64,000 nt of DNA, taken from contig CAVZZG010000001.1 in assembly GCA_963779685.1 (NCBI GenBank), positions 930,001 through 994,000 of the forward strand. The letters are read 5' to 3'. Shown here in pieces: positions 32,165 to 43,400 of this stretch (the stretch's first letter is position 1; every line of letters starts with the position of its first letter). The translations under genes and the position numbers were made by a program. The stretch comes from CAVZZG01 sp963779685. GTDB taxonomy: Bacteria; Actinomycetota; Thermoleophilia; Gaiellales; F1-60-MAGs149. The notes under the pieces were generated by a model that saw only the letters and a list, made by a program, of their open reading frames with translations, was not told the DNA's origin and made no database searches.

Positions 32165-33922
32165 TCAGCGCAGGGTGGTGGGTCTGGCGCGCGGCGTGAG
32201 CTCGACGCGGGCGACCCGGCTGGCTGCGACGTCGAGCGTGATGGCCAGATCGAACGGGCCCGAGGGGGAGTCGACGAGGAAGGTCGCCTTGCTCGCGCCG
32301 TCGCCGCGCAGCGCATGTCGCAGTTCGCACGGGGCCAGGTGCCCGGCGGCGTCGCCGACCACGAGGGCGGCGCCACGGCGCGCCGCGTCATCCGTGAAGA
32401 GGAGCTCGGCCGGCAGGTCGCCACCGGCGTTCACGGCCGCCACGCAGGCAGCTGCGGCGGCGGTCGCAGCCGGTGGGGGATCGGGCACCGATTCGAGCTC
32501 CAGCCACTGGATCCGCGGCGGCACCTCCCCGGTCAGCCACACGGCGGCCTCGACGCGGCCACCACGCTCACCCGCCAGCCACCAGCGGCCCCTGAGTGGC
32601 GTCTCGCAGTCGAGCTCGCCATCGCGCTGGAGACGGCCGTGCGTCGCGCGTAGCTGCTCCACGGCCGCACGCCGTCGTTCCAGCGGATCGTCGAGGTCGA
32701 CGTTGTGGGCGAACCGGGCCGCGATCCCGTCGGCCCAGCCTTCAAGCAGCCGCTCGACGTCGTCACGGGCCGACTCGAGCGCCGGAGCGGGATCGATCCG
32801 GCGCCGCCGTCCGGCGCCACCCGCCACGAGGAGCTCGATCGCATCGGTAGCCGGCTCCCACGTCGGCACGTAGCGGCCGTTCGCGAGTGCCACGACGCCG
32901 ATGCCGGTGGCCGGGTGCCAGCGCATGTGGGAGCCGAACCCCGGATACCCGCCGGAGTGGCTGATGGCACGCCCGGTGACGACGTCCTCCTCCGACACCA
33001 GCCCGAGGCAGTAGCCACCCGCGATCACCTGCAGCCGCCCGGCATGGTCGCGGCGCAGCGCGGGCGGGATGGTGGTCGCGATCTGCTGCATCTCGCGGCG
33101 TGTGGCGCGCGACAACGGGTGGTCGATGCCCGGCCCGTCACGCGGCGGCCAGGCGTCGCAGAAGCCGGCGATCCAGGTCGCGATGTCGCGAACCGAGCTG
33201 TATAGCCCGCCGATGGGCGAGAAGGCGCCCGGCGGCTGCTCGGGCTGGACCTGCCAGCTGCCATCCACCCGATGGTGGCCGGCCGCGACCGCCCCGGCCG
33301 CGAGGCCGGCGGCGCTGAACGCCGTCGATGTCAGGCCGAGCGGACGTAGCAGCCGTTCGGCGACGAAGTCGTGGTAGCCGACGCCACTGACGTTCGCCAC
33401 GAGGCGGCCGAGGATGGCGTAGCCGAGGTTCGAGTACTCGTAGGCGACGCCCGATGCCCAGGCGGCGGTCTTCGGCCCGCGGAGAAGGGCGGAGAAGGCA
33501 TCCTCCGGGAGGTCCTCGAGCCGGTCGGCCAGGGGATCGTCGGTCGGGAGGCCCGAGCCCATGGCGAGCAGGGCGCGGACGGTGATCGGCGGGGCGTCCT
33601 CGACCGGGCGGGCCAGTCCCGCCAGCTCCGGAACGTGGCCGGCCACCGCGTCGTCCAGCACCAGCCGGCCCTCGTCGCGGAGCAGGAGCACGGCGGCGCT
33701 CGTGAAGCTCTTGGTCATCGATGCGATCCGGAACGCGGAGTCCGGCGTCGGCGGGGCAGGCTCGCCGTCGCGCAGCGTTCCGACGGACCCGGTGTGGACG
33801 AGGCGGCCGCCGATCGACACGCCCCACGCGATGCCGGGCGCGCGCGGTCCATCGTCATCCGTCGCGAAGGCTGCGAACCGCGCGTCGACCTGCTCGGCCA
33901 GGTGCGTCGGGAGCTCGTTCAC
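32165..33922 (-). CDS. Beta-lactamase-fold serine hydrolase (class C / D-aminopeptidase type)
   Basis: 585 aa, no signal peptide. Catalytic motif FRIASMTKSFTSAA (SxxK), YEYSNLGYAILG (YxN), and HSGGYPGFGSH (HxG replacing KTG). The beta-lactamase-like domain spans about residues 1-360; a C-terminal region of about 200 aa resembles the lipocalin-like extensions of D-aminopeptidase/esterase relatives. Probably hydrolyses D-amino-acid peptides or esters in the cytoplasm. GTG at 33922 overlaps the corrected stop of the D-aminopeptidase gene (GTGA). Last gene of the peptide-uptake operon. Confidence 0.85.
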   Translation of the reverse strand: MNELPTHLAEQVDARFAAFATDDDGPRAPGIAWGVSIGGRLVHTGSVGTLRDGEPAPPTPDSAFRIASMTKSFTSAAVLLLRDEGRLVLDDAVAGHVPELAGLARPVEDAPPITVRALLAMGSGLPTDDPLADRLEDLPEDAFSALLRGPKTAAWASGVAYEYSNLGYAILGRLVANVSGVGYHDFVAERLLRPLGLTSTAFSAAGLAAGAVAAGHHRVDGSWQVQPEQPPGAFSPIGGLYSSVRDIATWIAGFCDAWPPRDGPGIDHPLSRATRREMQQIATTIPPALRRDHAGRLQVIAGGYCLGLVSEEDVVTGRAISHSGGYPGFGSHMRWHPATGIGVVALANGRYVPTWEPATDAIELLVAGGAGRRRRIDPAPALESARDDVERLLEGWADGIAARFAHNVDLDDPLERRRAAVEQLRATHGRLQRDGELDCETPLRGRWWLAGERGGRVEAAVWLTGEVPPRIQWLELESVPDPPPAATAAAAACVAAVNAGGDLPAELLFTDDAARRGAALVVGDAAGHLAPCELRHALRGDGASKATFLVDSPSGPFDLAITLDVAASRVARVELTPRARPTTLR

Positions 33923-34750
33923 CGTGGCTCGACGATCGAACGGGTGAGCGCGATCACCGTGACGAACGAGCGGTAGAGGCGAAGCGGCTCGTCGTCGGTG
34001 ATGCGGACCGACCGGACGCCGGTCCAGTTCGACGCCGCGGATCCACGTCGCCATCTCGGCGAGATCGGCCGTGAGCAGGGTCAGATCGAGGCGGGCCGGA
34101 AGCTCGATCGCGGGCGGCGCGGCCGTCGCCGCGCCAGCGACGGCGCGCTGCGCGCCCGCCCGGATCCGCTCCCGCGCGAGCTCGGGGTGGATGCTCTCGG
34201 CCGCGAACCGGGAGATCGATCGCTTCACGACGACCGCCTCGATACCGGGCGCGAAGCGCGCCGCCTCCGCGGCCGTCACGTCGTCGCCGGTGATCAGCAC
34301 GACCGGTACCCGGTGGTGAGCGGCGACGAGCATGTTGATCGCCGACTCGCCGACGATCTGCCCGTTCAGCTCGGCCTGCCAGATCGCCTGGGGGTTGTAG
34401 GTGTGTGCGAGCACCGCATGCTCGGCACCGATCGACCCGTGGTAGGAGACGAGCAGGGCGCAGCCGAACGTCTCGTCGAGCCCCTCCATCATGTAGAGGG
34501 GCTTGTGGAACCCGGACACGAGCGAGGCGTGGCCGGCGAGGTTCTGCGGTCGCAGGTTCTGCATCGTGTGGTGGGCGTCGTTGACGACGAACGCACCTGC
34601 GCCCGCCTCGATCGCGCCTTCGATGGCGGCGTTGACCTCGCCCTCGAGCAAGGTGCGACCGAGCTCGTACTCGTGCGAGCCCATCAGCACCTGGCCCCAG
34701 TCGGCGATGCCGGCGGTGCCTTCGATGTCGGACGAGATGAACACCTTCAT
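33919..34750 (-). CDS. dppA: D-aminopeptidase of the DppA (M55) family, one-base frame break near its end
   Basis: 276 aa after correction. MKVFISSDIEGTAG (metal Asp/Glu pair), GEVNAAIEGAIEAGA, VVNDAHHTMQNL, LVSYHGSIGAEHAVLAHTY and LITGDDVTAAEAA match zinc D-aminopeptidase DppA. At about 34026 one extra base after GAAC shifts the frame; the proper end RSVRITDDEPLRLYRSF is in the neighbouring frame and stops at a TGA that overlaps the next gene's GTG. Uncorrected, the frame runs on into the serine hydrolase and mimics a fusion. ATG at 34750 overlaps the upstream ATPase stop (ATGA). Confidence 0.82.
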
Positions 34751-35794
34751 GCGGTCGCTCCAGGGTCGTCGGCGGTGATCTCGATGGCGGCCGCGTGTGC
34801 CGCCGGCGGGGCGGTGAACGCGAAGTGGCAGGCGGCGGCATGGCGGCCGGCGGGGCCCGTGACGAGGGCCGGTTCGTCGGCCGTGCACACGGCCTGGGCG
34901 AGTCGGCAACGCGGCTCGAACCGGCAGCCCGGCGGCAGGTCGATCGGAGACGGCGGGTCGCCCGCGATCGCCGGCGCCTCGGACTCGCGGCCGGGAACCA
35001 GGCGCGGGACGGCCTTGAGCAGGGCCTGGGTGTAGGGGTGCCGGGGCGTACCGAAGAGCTCAGGGGCCGGGCCGGTCTCGACGATGCGGCCGAGGTACAT
35101 GACGGCGACGCGGTCGCAGACGTGGCGCACGACGGCCATGTTGTGGGCGATGAACAGGAGCGTGAGCCCGAGGCGTGCGCGCAGCTCTTCCAGGAGGTTC
35201 AGGACCGTCGACTGCACCGAGACGTCGAGCGCCGAGACGGGCTCGTCTGCGATCAGGAACGTCGGGTTCGAGCGCGAGCGCGCGCGCGATCGAGATCCGC
35301 TGTCGCTGGCCGCCCGAGAACTGGCGCGGGTAGGCATCCAGCGACGTCGCCGGCAGGCCGACGATGTCCACCAGCTCACGGCAGCGTGCGTCGAGTTGCG
35401 ACCGCGGCACCATCTCGTGGACCCGCAGCAGTTCCGCCAGAGCCTGACGAACGGTCATGCGCGGGTTCAGGGACGAGTACGGGTCCTGGAAGATCATCTG
35501 CACCCGGCGGCGGTCGGTCGCCGAGCGGCGCATGCCGAGCGGCCTGCCGTCCAGCAGGACCTCGCCCGCGGTCGGCGTGTACAGTCCGACGATCAGCCGG
35601 CCCAGCGTCGACTTGCCGCAGCCGGACTCGCCGACCAGGCCCAGCGCCTCGCCACGTGCGATCTGCAGGTCGACGCCATCGACGGCCCGGAGGATCTCGA
35701 CGTGGCCGCCCATCATGCGGCTCGCCAGGCCGCCTCCCAGCGGGAAGTACATCCGCAGGCCGCGCGTCTCGAGTACGGGAGTGCCGTCGTTCAT
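34747..35794 (-). CDS. dppF: Oligo/dipeptide ABC transporter ATPase (DppF/OppF type), one-base frame break
   Basis: 348 aa after correction. Walker A GLVGESGCGKSTLGRL, Q-loop MIFQDPYSSLNP, signature FSGGQRQRISIARALAL, Walker B FLIADEPVSALDVSVQ, H-loop LLFIAHNMAVVRH, and a C-terminal Cys-rich oligopeptide-type tail GCRFEPRCRLAQAVC. The signature and Walker B lie in different frames; one extra base in the GGG at 35264-35266 explains this. Energises import with DppD. ATG at 35794 overlaps the dppD stop. Confidence 0.88.
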
Positions 35795-36804
35795 GCCACG
35801 ACCGCCGGGTCGCGGCGGGCTTCCGCCGCGCAGGCGTCGGCATGGAGGCAGGCGACAGCGCGTCCGGCACCGTCCGGTACGAGGCCGATCGCGTCCCGAC
35901 GGCACTCGTCCCCGGCGAATGTGCAGCGAGGGGCGAACCGGCAACCCGCCGGAAGGGCTGTCAGTTCGGGCGGCCTGCCCGGGATGGCGTCGAGCCGGTC
36001 GCGGACGCGCTCGACGTCCGGCACGGATCGCAGCAGGGCGAGCGTGTAGGGGTGGCGCGGCTCGCGGAAGACGTCCATCACCGGCCCGGTCTCGACGATC
36101 TGGCCGGCGTACATGACGGCGACGTGCTCGCAGGTCTGGGCGATCACGGCGAGATCGTGCGTGACGAAGACGATGCTCGTATCGCGGCTCCTCGACAGCT
36201 GGCGGAGGAGCTTCAGGATCTGGTCCTGGATCGTGACGTCGAGCGCCGTCGTCGGTTCGTCGCAGAGGATCACGCGCGGATCGCTCGACAGCGCGATGGC
36301 GATCATCACTCGCTGGCGCATGCCGCCGGACAGCTCGTGTGGGTAGGCGCGGTAGCGACGCGCGCGGTCGGCGATGCCGACGTCGCCCATCAGGTCGAGC
36401 GCGCGCCGGCGGGCCGCGGCGCGACTCTGGCCGAGGTGCATCTGCGGCCCTTCGGCGATCTGGTCGCCGACCCGCATGACGGGGTTCAGGGCCGTCATGG
36501 GCTCCTGGAAGATCATGGCGATGCCGCTGCCGCGAACCCGCTGCAGGTCGGTTCCCGACATGCTCGTCAGCTCCCGGCCGTCGAACTGCACGCTGCCCGA
36601 GGTGATCCGGCCGGGTCGTGGGAGGAGCCCCAGGATCGCGCGCAGCGTCATCGACTTGCCGCAACCGGACTCGCCGACGAGGCCCAGGCTGGCGCCCAGG
36701 CGCAGGTCGAACGAGACGCCGTCGACCGCGTGCACGATGCCGCCCGCCGTCGGGATCTCGACGCGCAGGTCGCGGACGCTGAGGATCGGGCCCGCGTCGC
36801 TCAT
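35791..36804 (-). CDS. dppD: Oligo/dipeptide ABC transporter ATPase (DppD/OppD type)
   Basis: 337 aa. Walker A LVGESGCGKSMTLRAIL, Q-loop MIFQEPMTALNPVMRVG, signature LSGGMRQRVMIAIAL, Walker B VILCDEPTTALDVTIQ, His switch VFVTHDLAVIAQ, and the oligopeptide-type C-terminal tail GCRFAPRCTFAGDECRRD. Intact. ATG at 36804 overlaps the dppC stop (ATGA), so the longer upstream frame is not used. Confidence 0.93.
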   Translation of the reverse strand: MSDAGPILSVRDLRVEIPTAGGIVHAVDGVSFDLRLGASLGLVGESGCGKSMTLRAILGLLPRPGRITSGSVQFDGRELTSMSGTDLQRVRGSGIAMIFQEPMTALNPVMRVGDQIAEGPQMHLGQSRAAARRRALDLMGDVGIADRARRYRAYPHELSGGMRQRVMIAIALSSDPRVILCDEPTTALDVTIQDQILKLLRQLSRSRDTSIVFVTHDLAVIAQTCEHVAVMYAGQIVETGPVMDVFREPRHPYTLALLRSVPDVERVRDRLDAIPGRPPELTALPAGCRFAPRCTFAGDECRRDAIGLVPDGAGRAVACLHADACAAEARRDPAVVA

Positions 36805-37667
36805 TCGGGCCTGAGCAGGTCGGCGAGGCCGTCGCCGAGCAGCGACAGTCCGAGCCCGAGGAACACGACGACGAGGCCCGGGAAGGTGGCGATCTGCCAC
36901 TGGGTCGTGAGGAGCGACTCGCCGTCGGCGATCATCGAGCCCCAGTCGGCGGTGGGCGGCGTCACGCCCAGTCCGAGGTAGCCCAGCGTGATGATGAGAA
37001 GGATCGAGAGCACGATGTCGCTCATCGCGAACACGATGCCCTGCGTGACGACGTTCGGGAAGAGGTGCCTGAGCATGATCCGGCGGCCGCTGAGGCCGGC
37101 GGCCTGGGCGGCGAGGACGTACTCCTGGCGCTTCTGCACCAGCACCTCCCCGCGCGAGATCCTGGCGTAGCTGACCCAGCCGACCACGGTGATCGCGATC
37201 ACGATCGAGCGCGCACCCGGGCCGAGCACGAACACCAGCGCGATCACGATCACCAGGAACGGGAACGCCACCACGACGTCGACGGTGCGCATGACGGTCG
37301 TGTCGGCGGCCCCGCCGTAGTAGCCGGCCAGCGAGCCGACGACGAAGCCGAGGCAGAACGAGAAGAAGACCGCGAAGAAGCCGATCAGCAGGTCGACTCG
37401 GCCGGCGTAGACGAGGCGCGTGTACACGTCGCGGCCGAGCTGGTCGGTGCCGAGCCAGTGGTCGCCCGAAGGGTGGGCGTAGGCGTTCAGGAGGTCCTGG
37501 GCGTTGGGGTCGTAGCGGGTGATCAGGGGAGCGCCAGCCGCTGCCAGCACCATGATGGACACGATCGTGAGGCCGGCGACGAACGCCGGTGTCCGATACC
37601 AGCGCTGGCGGAACGTCCGGCGGCGTGCGACGACGTCCGCCGTCTCGATGGCCTCGATCGCGGCCAT
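36801..37667 (-). CDS. dppC: Dipeptide ABC transporter permease (DppC type)
   Basis: 288 aa, six membrane helices. N-terminal OppC_N segment (TPAFVAGLTIVSIMVLAAAGA), HWLGTDQLGRDVYTRLVYAGR, and the EAA loop EYVLAAQAAGLSGRRIMLRH that contacts the ATPases. Intact; start ATG overlaps the dppB stop (TGATG). Confidence 0.92.
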   Translation of the reverse strand: MAAIEAIETADVVARRRTFRQRWYRTPAFVAGLTIVSIMVLAAAGAPLITRYDPNAQDLLNAYAHPSGDHWLGTDQLGRDVYTRLVYAGRVDLLIGFFAVFFSFCLGFVVGSLAGYYGGAADTTVMRTVDVVVAFPFLVIVIALVFVLGPGARSIVIAITVVGWVSYARISRGEVLVQKRQEYVLAAQAAGLSGRRIMLRHLFPNVVTQGIVFAMSDIVLSILLIITLGYLGLGVTPPTADWGSMIADGESLLTTQWQIATFPGLVVVFLGLGLSLLGDGLADLLRPE

Positions 37668-38611
37668 CAGTCGAACCGCACCCGGGGGTCGAGCAGCGAG
37701 TAGACGATGTCCCCGATCAGGTTGACGAGCACGACCATGATCGCGAACACGAGGGTCACGCCCTGGACGACCGGGAAGTCGCGGCTGGCGATCCCGTCGA
37801 ACATCAGGAGCCCCAGGCCCGGCAGCGCGAAGATCTTCTCGATCACCACCGTCCCGCCCACGAGGAAGCCGAGGTTCACGACGAGGACCGTGAGCATCGG
37901 CATGACGGCGTTGCGCAACGCGTGGCTCAGCATCACCCGCCGCCCCGCCAGACCCTTCGCCCGGGCCGTCGTGACGAAGTCCGCCTCCAGCACGGCGAGC
38001 AGGCTCGAGCGCAGGCTGCGGATCAGGATCGGCGAGAGCCCGATCGCGATCGTGAGCGCGGGCAGGAACAGGCTCTCGATGTGCCCGATGAAGCCCGTGC
38101 CGTAGCCGCCCACCGGGAAGATGTGCAACACGCCGACCGAGAACAGCATGATCAGCATGATCCCGACCCAGAACGGCGGCATCCCGAGCCCGACGAGGGG
38201 GACTGCGCGGACGACGTGATCGCGAACCGCGTCCTTGCGGGTCGCGGCGAGCAGCGCCAGCGGCACCGCGATCAGCAGCGAGAGCACGGTCGCGTACACC
38301 AGGAGGAAGATCGTCACGGGTGCCTTCTCGACGATCAGCGAGCTGACCGAGGAGTCGTAGAACAGGGACGTGCCGAGGTCACCCTGCAGGATGTGCTCCA
38401 TGAAGAGCAGGTACTGCTGGGGGAGGGAATGATCGAGGCCCCACTGGCGGTGCAGCTCGGCCACGAGATCCGGCGTGGCGTGGACACCGAGGATCGTCAC
38501 CGCCGGATCGCCGGGGACGAGGTGCACCAGCAGGAACACGAGGATCGTCACGCCCAGCACGACAGGCACCATCTGCGCGAGACGGCGCAGCGTGTACGCG
38601 AGACGATCCAT
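37667..38611 (-). CDS. dppB: Dipeptide ABC transporter permease (DppB type)
   Basis: 314 aa, six helices. LAYTLRRLAQMVPVVLGVTI followed by VFLLVHLVPGDP at the N-terminus and the EAA loop DFVTTARAKGLAGRRVMLSH. Intact. Starts 18 nt after the substrate-binding-protein gene and ends in an overlap with dppC. Confidence 0.92.
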   Translation of the reverse strand: MDRLAYTLRRLAQMVPVVLGVTILVFLLVHLVPGDPAVTILGVHATPDLVAELHRQWGLDHSLPQQYLLFMEHILQGDLGTSLFYDSSVSSLIVEKAPVTIFLLVYATVLSLLIAVPLALLAATRKDAVRDHVVRAVPLVGLGMPPFWVGIMLIMLFSVGVLHIFPVGGYGTGFIGHIESLFLPALTIAIGLSPILIRSLRSSLLAVLEADFVTTARAKGLAGRRVMLSHALRNAVMPMLTVLVVNLGFLVGGTVVIEKIFALPGLGLLMFDGIASRDFPVVQGVTLVFAIMVVLVNLIGDIVYSLLDPRVRFD

Positions 38612-38629
38612 CGTGATCCGTACGCCGGC

Positions 38630-40325
38630 TTACGGCTGCAGCCAGGCGTCCTCGAGGTGGTAGTTGCCGGTCGGGTAGACCAGGAAGCCCTGGAGCTTCG
38701 ATGAGTACGCGTACCGGTACGGCGAGTAGTAGAGGAAGCCCATGAAGGCGTCGTCTGCCGCGGTCTTCTGGACCAGGCTGTAGAGCTCCTGGCGCTTGGC
38801 CGGGTCGAACTCCTTGGCCGCATCCTGAGCCGCCTTCGCGGCCACCGGATTGTTGTACCAGGTCTGGAACGAGTGGGAGCCCTGGGTCGGGTCGACCGAG
38901 AACGAGACCAGCTCGTCCGGGTCGGCGATGTCCATCGTCCAGTACGACGTCGTCATGCCCGGATACGACGCCGCCGACCAGTCGGCCTGGGCCGCGTTGG
39001 CGTCCTTCTTGATGATCTCCACGTCGAGACCGAGCGGCTTGACAGCCGCCTGCACGACCTGGGCGATCGTCTCCGAGTCGAGCTGCCCGCCGATCGCCTC
39101 GAACTTCAGCTTGGCGCCGTTCGGGACCGTCGACTGGGCGATCTCGGCCTTGGCCTGGGCCATGTCGTACTGGATGCCGGGCGAGTTGACGTCGTAGTAC
39201 GGCACCTGGGGCGGCATGAAGGAGTTGGCCGGCACGCCCTTGCCGAACAGGATGGCCTTGACGAGGGCCTTGCGGTCGATGGCGAACGAGATCGCACGCC
39301 TGACGTGGACGTCGTCGAACGGCTTGACCTTCTCGTTGAACAGGAGGTAGTCGGTGCGCGTCGACGGGAACAGGGTCATCGTGACGCCATCGGTCGACTT
39401 CAGCGAGTCGACCGACGACCACGGCGGGAACTCGTCGACCTGCGCCTGGCCGCCCTTCAGCTGGAGGATGCGGGTGTTGTCATCGCCGACGTCGGTCCAC
39501 GTGACGCTGTTGAGGTAGGGCTTGCCCGCCTGCCAGTAGTCGGGGTTCTTGACGAGCTTCAGGTTCCTGCTTCTTCGTCCAGTGGTCCCACTTGAACGGG
39601 CCCGTGCCCACCGGGTTCGCGTAGAACTGGTCCTTGGTGACCCCGCCGAAGTCCTTGGGCACGATGCCGTTCGAGAACAGTGCGAGGTCGGCGACCAGCG
39701 GTGCCCACGGGTACTTCGTCTTGACGACGACCGTGTAGGGGTCGGGCGCGGTGACCGTGTCGATGGCTGCGTTGAGGTAGCCCCAGCCGTCCTTGGCGGC
39801 CGTGGCGTCGTCGATCGAGAACTTGACGTCGGCCGAGGTCATCTCGTTGCCGTTGTGGAACTTGACGCCGTGACGCAGGTGGAACGTGTAGCTGAGCTTG
39901 TCGGCGGAGAGGTCGAAGCTCTCGGCGAGCCACGGCTTGACGCCCTTGCCGTCCGGTGTCACGACGTAGAGCGTCTCGAACATCTGCTGGAAGACCCAGA
40001 TCGCCTCGTTGTCGAACGCCAGGGTCTTGTCCATGGTCGTCGAGTCGGCCGTGCGGGCGATGACGAGGTCGCCACCCGCGACGGGCGTGCCCGCCGCGGC
40101 GGCGGTGGAGCTGCCGCCGCCGGTCGCTGCCGTCGACGTCGTCGTCGACGACGATCCGCCTCCGCAGGCGGCGGCCAGCAGCGCGGCCAGGGCCGCGAGA
40201 CCGACCAGGCCCACGCGGCGCGGTCCGCGCCCGGGGCCGCTTTCCTGGCGTTCAGCGCCGAGCCTTCCGACTGCGGCATGGCGGGCATGACGGGGCGTCG
40301 GACGCCCCCACTCGTTGTCCTCCAC
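38630..40325 (-). CDS. Extracellular peptide-binding lipoprotein (ABC solute-binding family 5), one-base frame break
   Basis: About 564 aa after correction. Lipoprotein signal GLVGLAALAALLAAACGGGS, then a Ser/Thr/Gly linker and the SBP_bac_5 core: LVIARTADSTTMDK, LRHGVKFHNGNEMTSADVKF, GTGPFKWDHW, and in the next frame RTDYLLFNEKVKPFDDVHVR with RAISFAIDRKALV. One extra base at 39566-39567 (CAG-G-AAC) separates the halves. GTG at 40325 follows GGGAGG at short spacing; an ATG at 40352 is possible, and the odd Arg/His-rich lead before the signal peptide hints at a further error there. First gene of the peptide operon. Confidence 0.85.
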
Positions 40326-40420
40326 TCGGCCTCCCGACCTCGAGGTGAGCATCTTCGCAGCGCCCGGCCGCGGTGTCTACCCCGCCGGGCGGCGAGGCGC
40401 CTCGCAGGGGGCGGCCGGCT

Positions 40421-43400
40421 TCAGGGGCCGGTCGTACCGCTCTGGGCTTTGACCTGTGCCTGGCTCAGGGCCTCCTGGAACCGCTGCAGCGCAACTGCCG
40501 CCGCGGCATCGTCGCCGGCGCCGAAGGCCTTGCGGTAGGCGTCCCACTCCTCGGCAGCGGTACGTACGAGGTCCGCGAGCGTCGCATCCGTGGCCGGCGT
40601 GCCGGTCTTGCCGCTGGCCGCGTCGAGTGCCTCCTGCAGGGCCTGCGAGAACGTGCTGGCGGTGTGGACGTTGCCATCGCCGAACGACACCACGACCTGC
40701 CAGAGCGTGGGCAGGGAGTCGCCGGCCCCGGCGGCGGTGTCGAGGTAGAGCGGTTGCGTGTACAGGAGGCCCTGCCCGATCGGCACCACGATCGTGTTGC
40801 CGCGCACGACGGCATCGCGGCGGGTGGTGATGTTCCTGCGACAGCGCCGGGTCTCGGCCGACGTTGGCCGTGAACACGTCCAGCGAATCGAGCGGTTTGG
40901 CGGCGTTGCTCGGGAACCGCAGGATCGTCGCCTTGCCGTAGGCGTCGGGCTCGTTGTCGACGGCGAACCAGCCCGAGAAGCCGATCCCCCGGCTCCGTGC
41001 GGCCGGTTTGTAGGACCGCATCACGACGAACCGCTCGCTCGTCTGGCCGGGGAGGACGGCGTAGGTGTACCGGGCCGGCGAGTCGCTCGACGTGCCGTTG
41101 GCGCCCGCGCCGGTGAGCTCGCGCGTCGGAGCCCAGGCCTCGTTGTTGTTGTAGAAGACGTCCACGCTCGAGACGTGGAACCGCTCGGCGGCGAGCGACT
41201 GGTAGTCGAAGAGGCGCTCGCCGTAGCGCAGGTGCGCCCGCAGCGCGGTCGGCATCTGCCCGAGCGGCGTGAACAGCTCGGGATACACCCGGCGCCAGGT
41301 GGCCGTGACCGGCTCCGACGGGTCGACGACGTACAGGTGCGTCTCGCCGGAGTAGGCGTCGACCGTCACCACGGCGGCGTTGCGCATGTAGTTGGCGCCG
41401 TCGAAGCTGGCCGCGTACGGGTAGCGACTGGTCGCCGCGTAGGCATTGAGGATCACGTACAGGTGGCCCCCGGCGGCGGCGAAGTACGGGTCGGGATCGA
41501 GCCGTAGGAACGGTGCGAGCTCTGACGCCCGCGCCAGGATGTCGCGGTACAGGAGCACCTGCGAGCCGGGGCCGGCCGGCCGGCCGCCGGTCGCGTTCCA
41601 GATCTGCCGTCCCCCGCCGATGTACGGCAGGCCGCCCAGGAACTGGGTGAGCGCCAGCCGGTGCATGCCCGAGCCGACGGCGATCCCCGTCCGGCCCGTC
41701 CAGTTGACGACCTCGTTCTTGTCGGGGCCGTTGAAGACCGGCTGGGTGGTGTTGACGAACGCCCACGGGACGTCGGCCTGCGCGCCGAAGTAGATGTCGG
41801 GCCTGGCGATGGGATCCTCGGGCCCGCGCTGCGGGATGTCGCCCGTGATCCACGTCGGCCGGCCGTTGGTCGGGTCGATCTCGTTGACCGGCGCGAGGAT
41901 CAGCCCGTACCCGTGGGTGTACGTGAAATGCCGGCGCTGGAAGTCGGGCGCCTTCGTGTAGTCGATCTCCCGCCCGATTGCGAACACGGTGCGCCGCTGG
42001 CCCTGGAAGGTGTAGCGGTCGACGTCGACCTCGTCGCACGTGTAGAACTGGTCGAAGGTCTGGAGCCGAAGGCACGCCTGCTGGGTCGGGCCGGCGTCGA
42101 GGAAGCGGAGCGAACCGACGGAGGCCGGCGCGGCGTCGATCGCCTCCTGCGTGACCCCGTTCTGCTGGTAGTTGGCGTCGACGATCCGCGCCTGGTCGAG
42201 ACCGGATGCCTTCCGGGTCGCGGCGAGCGTGTAGCCGATGTAGGAGCGCTCCACCTGCAGCTTCGATCCCCGCAGCAGCACCGCGTCGTAGAACCGTGCG
42301 CCGGCCGGCCCGAGGAGCACGAGCGTGATCGCCGTGACGGCGGCGTAGCCCGCCCACGCGAGAACGGGCACCGGCAGTGCCGCAAGCGCCGGGTCCTGCT
42401 CCGCAGCCCGGACGATGAAGTACGGGATCAGCAGTGCCGGGATCAGCAGGAGGATCCACCAGGGCGTCGCGATGACCGCGAGGGTGAGCGTCGCAGCCAC
42501 CCAGATGCCCACCCCGACGTACACGGCCGGCCGCAGGTGGAGGCTGAACCGCGCCCGCACGGCCGGCACGACCAGCGCTACGAGGGCGATGCCGAGCAGG
42601 GCGACGAAGACCGCGGCGACCGTCCGGGTCGGGATGTCGACCGTCCGCACGGCCCGGCCCGCGCCGGCGATCGTGTCGTCGCCGCCGGACACCAGGCCGT
42701 ACCGCGACAACCATTCGAAGACCCCGACCAGGACCAGCATCAGCCCGCCGTAGACGAGGCCGATGATCCTGGTGCGGCGCGCGATGACTGCGCCGCGGAG
42801 GGGGTGGTTGCGTACCACCGCGGCTCGCGACAGACCGATCCCCGTCGCGACGATCACCGCCAGGGCGAACGCGATACCGGCGAGCAGCGCACCCGCCACC
42901 GCCTGCCAGGCCGGCACGGTGAACACGAAGAACGAGATGTCGCGGCCGAAGATCGGATCCGAGACGCCGAATGCGACGGCATTCCGCGATGCGAGGAGGA
43001 GGTCGCGGTCGCCGGCGAGGCGTCCCCCGATCATGAGCATGAGCACGAGCGACAGGCCGAGCCAGGCGGCGACGATGGCGAGCCGGGGCAACGCTCCAGC
43101 CCGGCGATGCTGGCGGCGAGACGAGGCGAGCTCCCACTCCATCACGGCGGCCCGGCGGGCCGTCCAGCGTTCGACCGCGCTCTCCGAGGCATCTTCGCCG
43201 GGATGCGGCCCGGGCGTCGGCGGCCGTGGCCCGCGGGCGACGCCGGCGGCGCCGGCAGCGCCCAGCAGCAGCAGCGGCGAGGCCAGCAGCAGCGCCACCA
43301 CGCCGCCGATCGCCCAGAGCAGGAGGGTGGCGTGCCAGCGGGTTCGGTAGGCCCCGCCCATGCCGAGCGCGTCGTAGAAGTCGCCCTTGATGGTGAGCGT

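Noticed and set aside
32165..34909. Single fused D-aminopeptidase plus beta-lactamase protein
   Set aside because: The junction is non-homologous and the correct DppA end lies in another frame ending at a GTGA overlap; explained by one extra base.
30177..40900. Programmed ribosomal frameshifting as the cause of the frame breaks
   Set aside because: The sites lack a common slippery sequence or stimulatory structure and occur in unrelated housekeeping-type genes; uniform one-base insertions fit sequencing error better.
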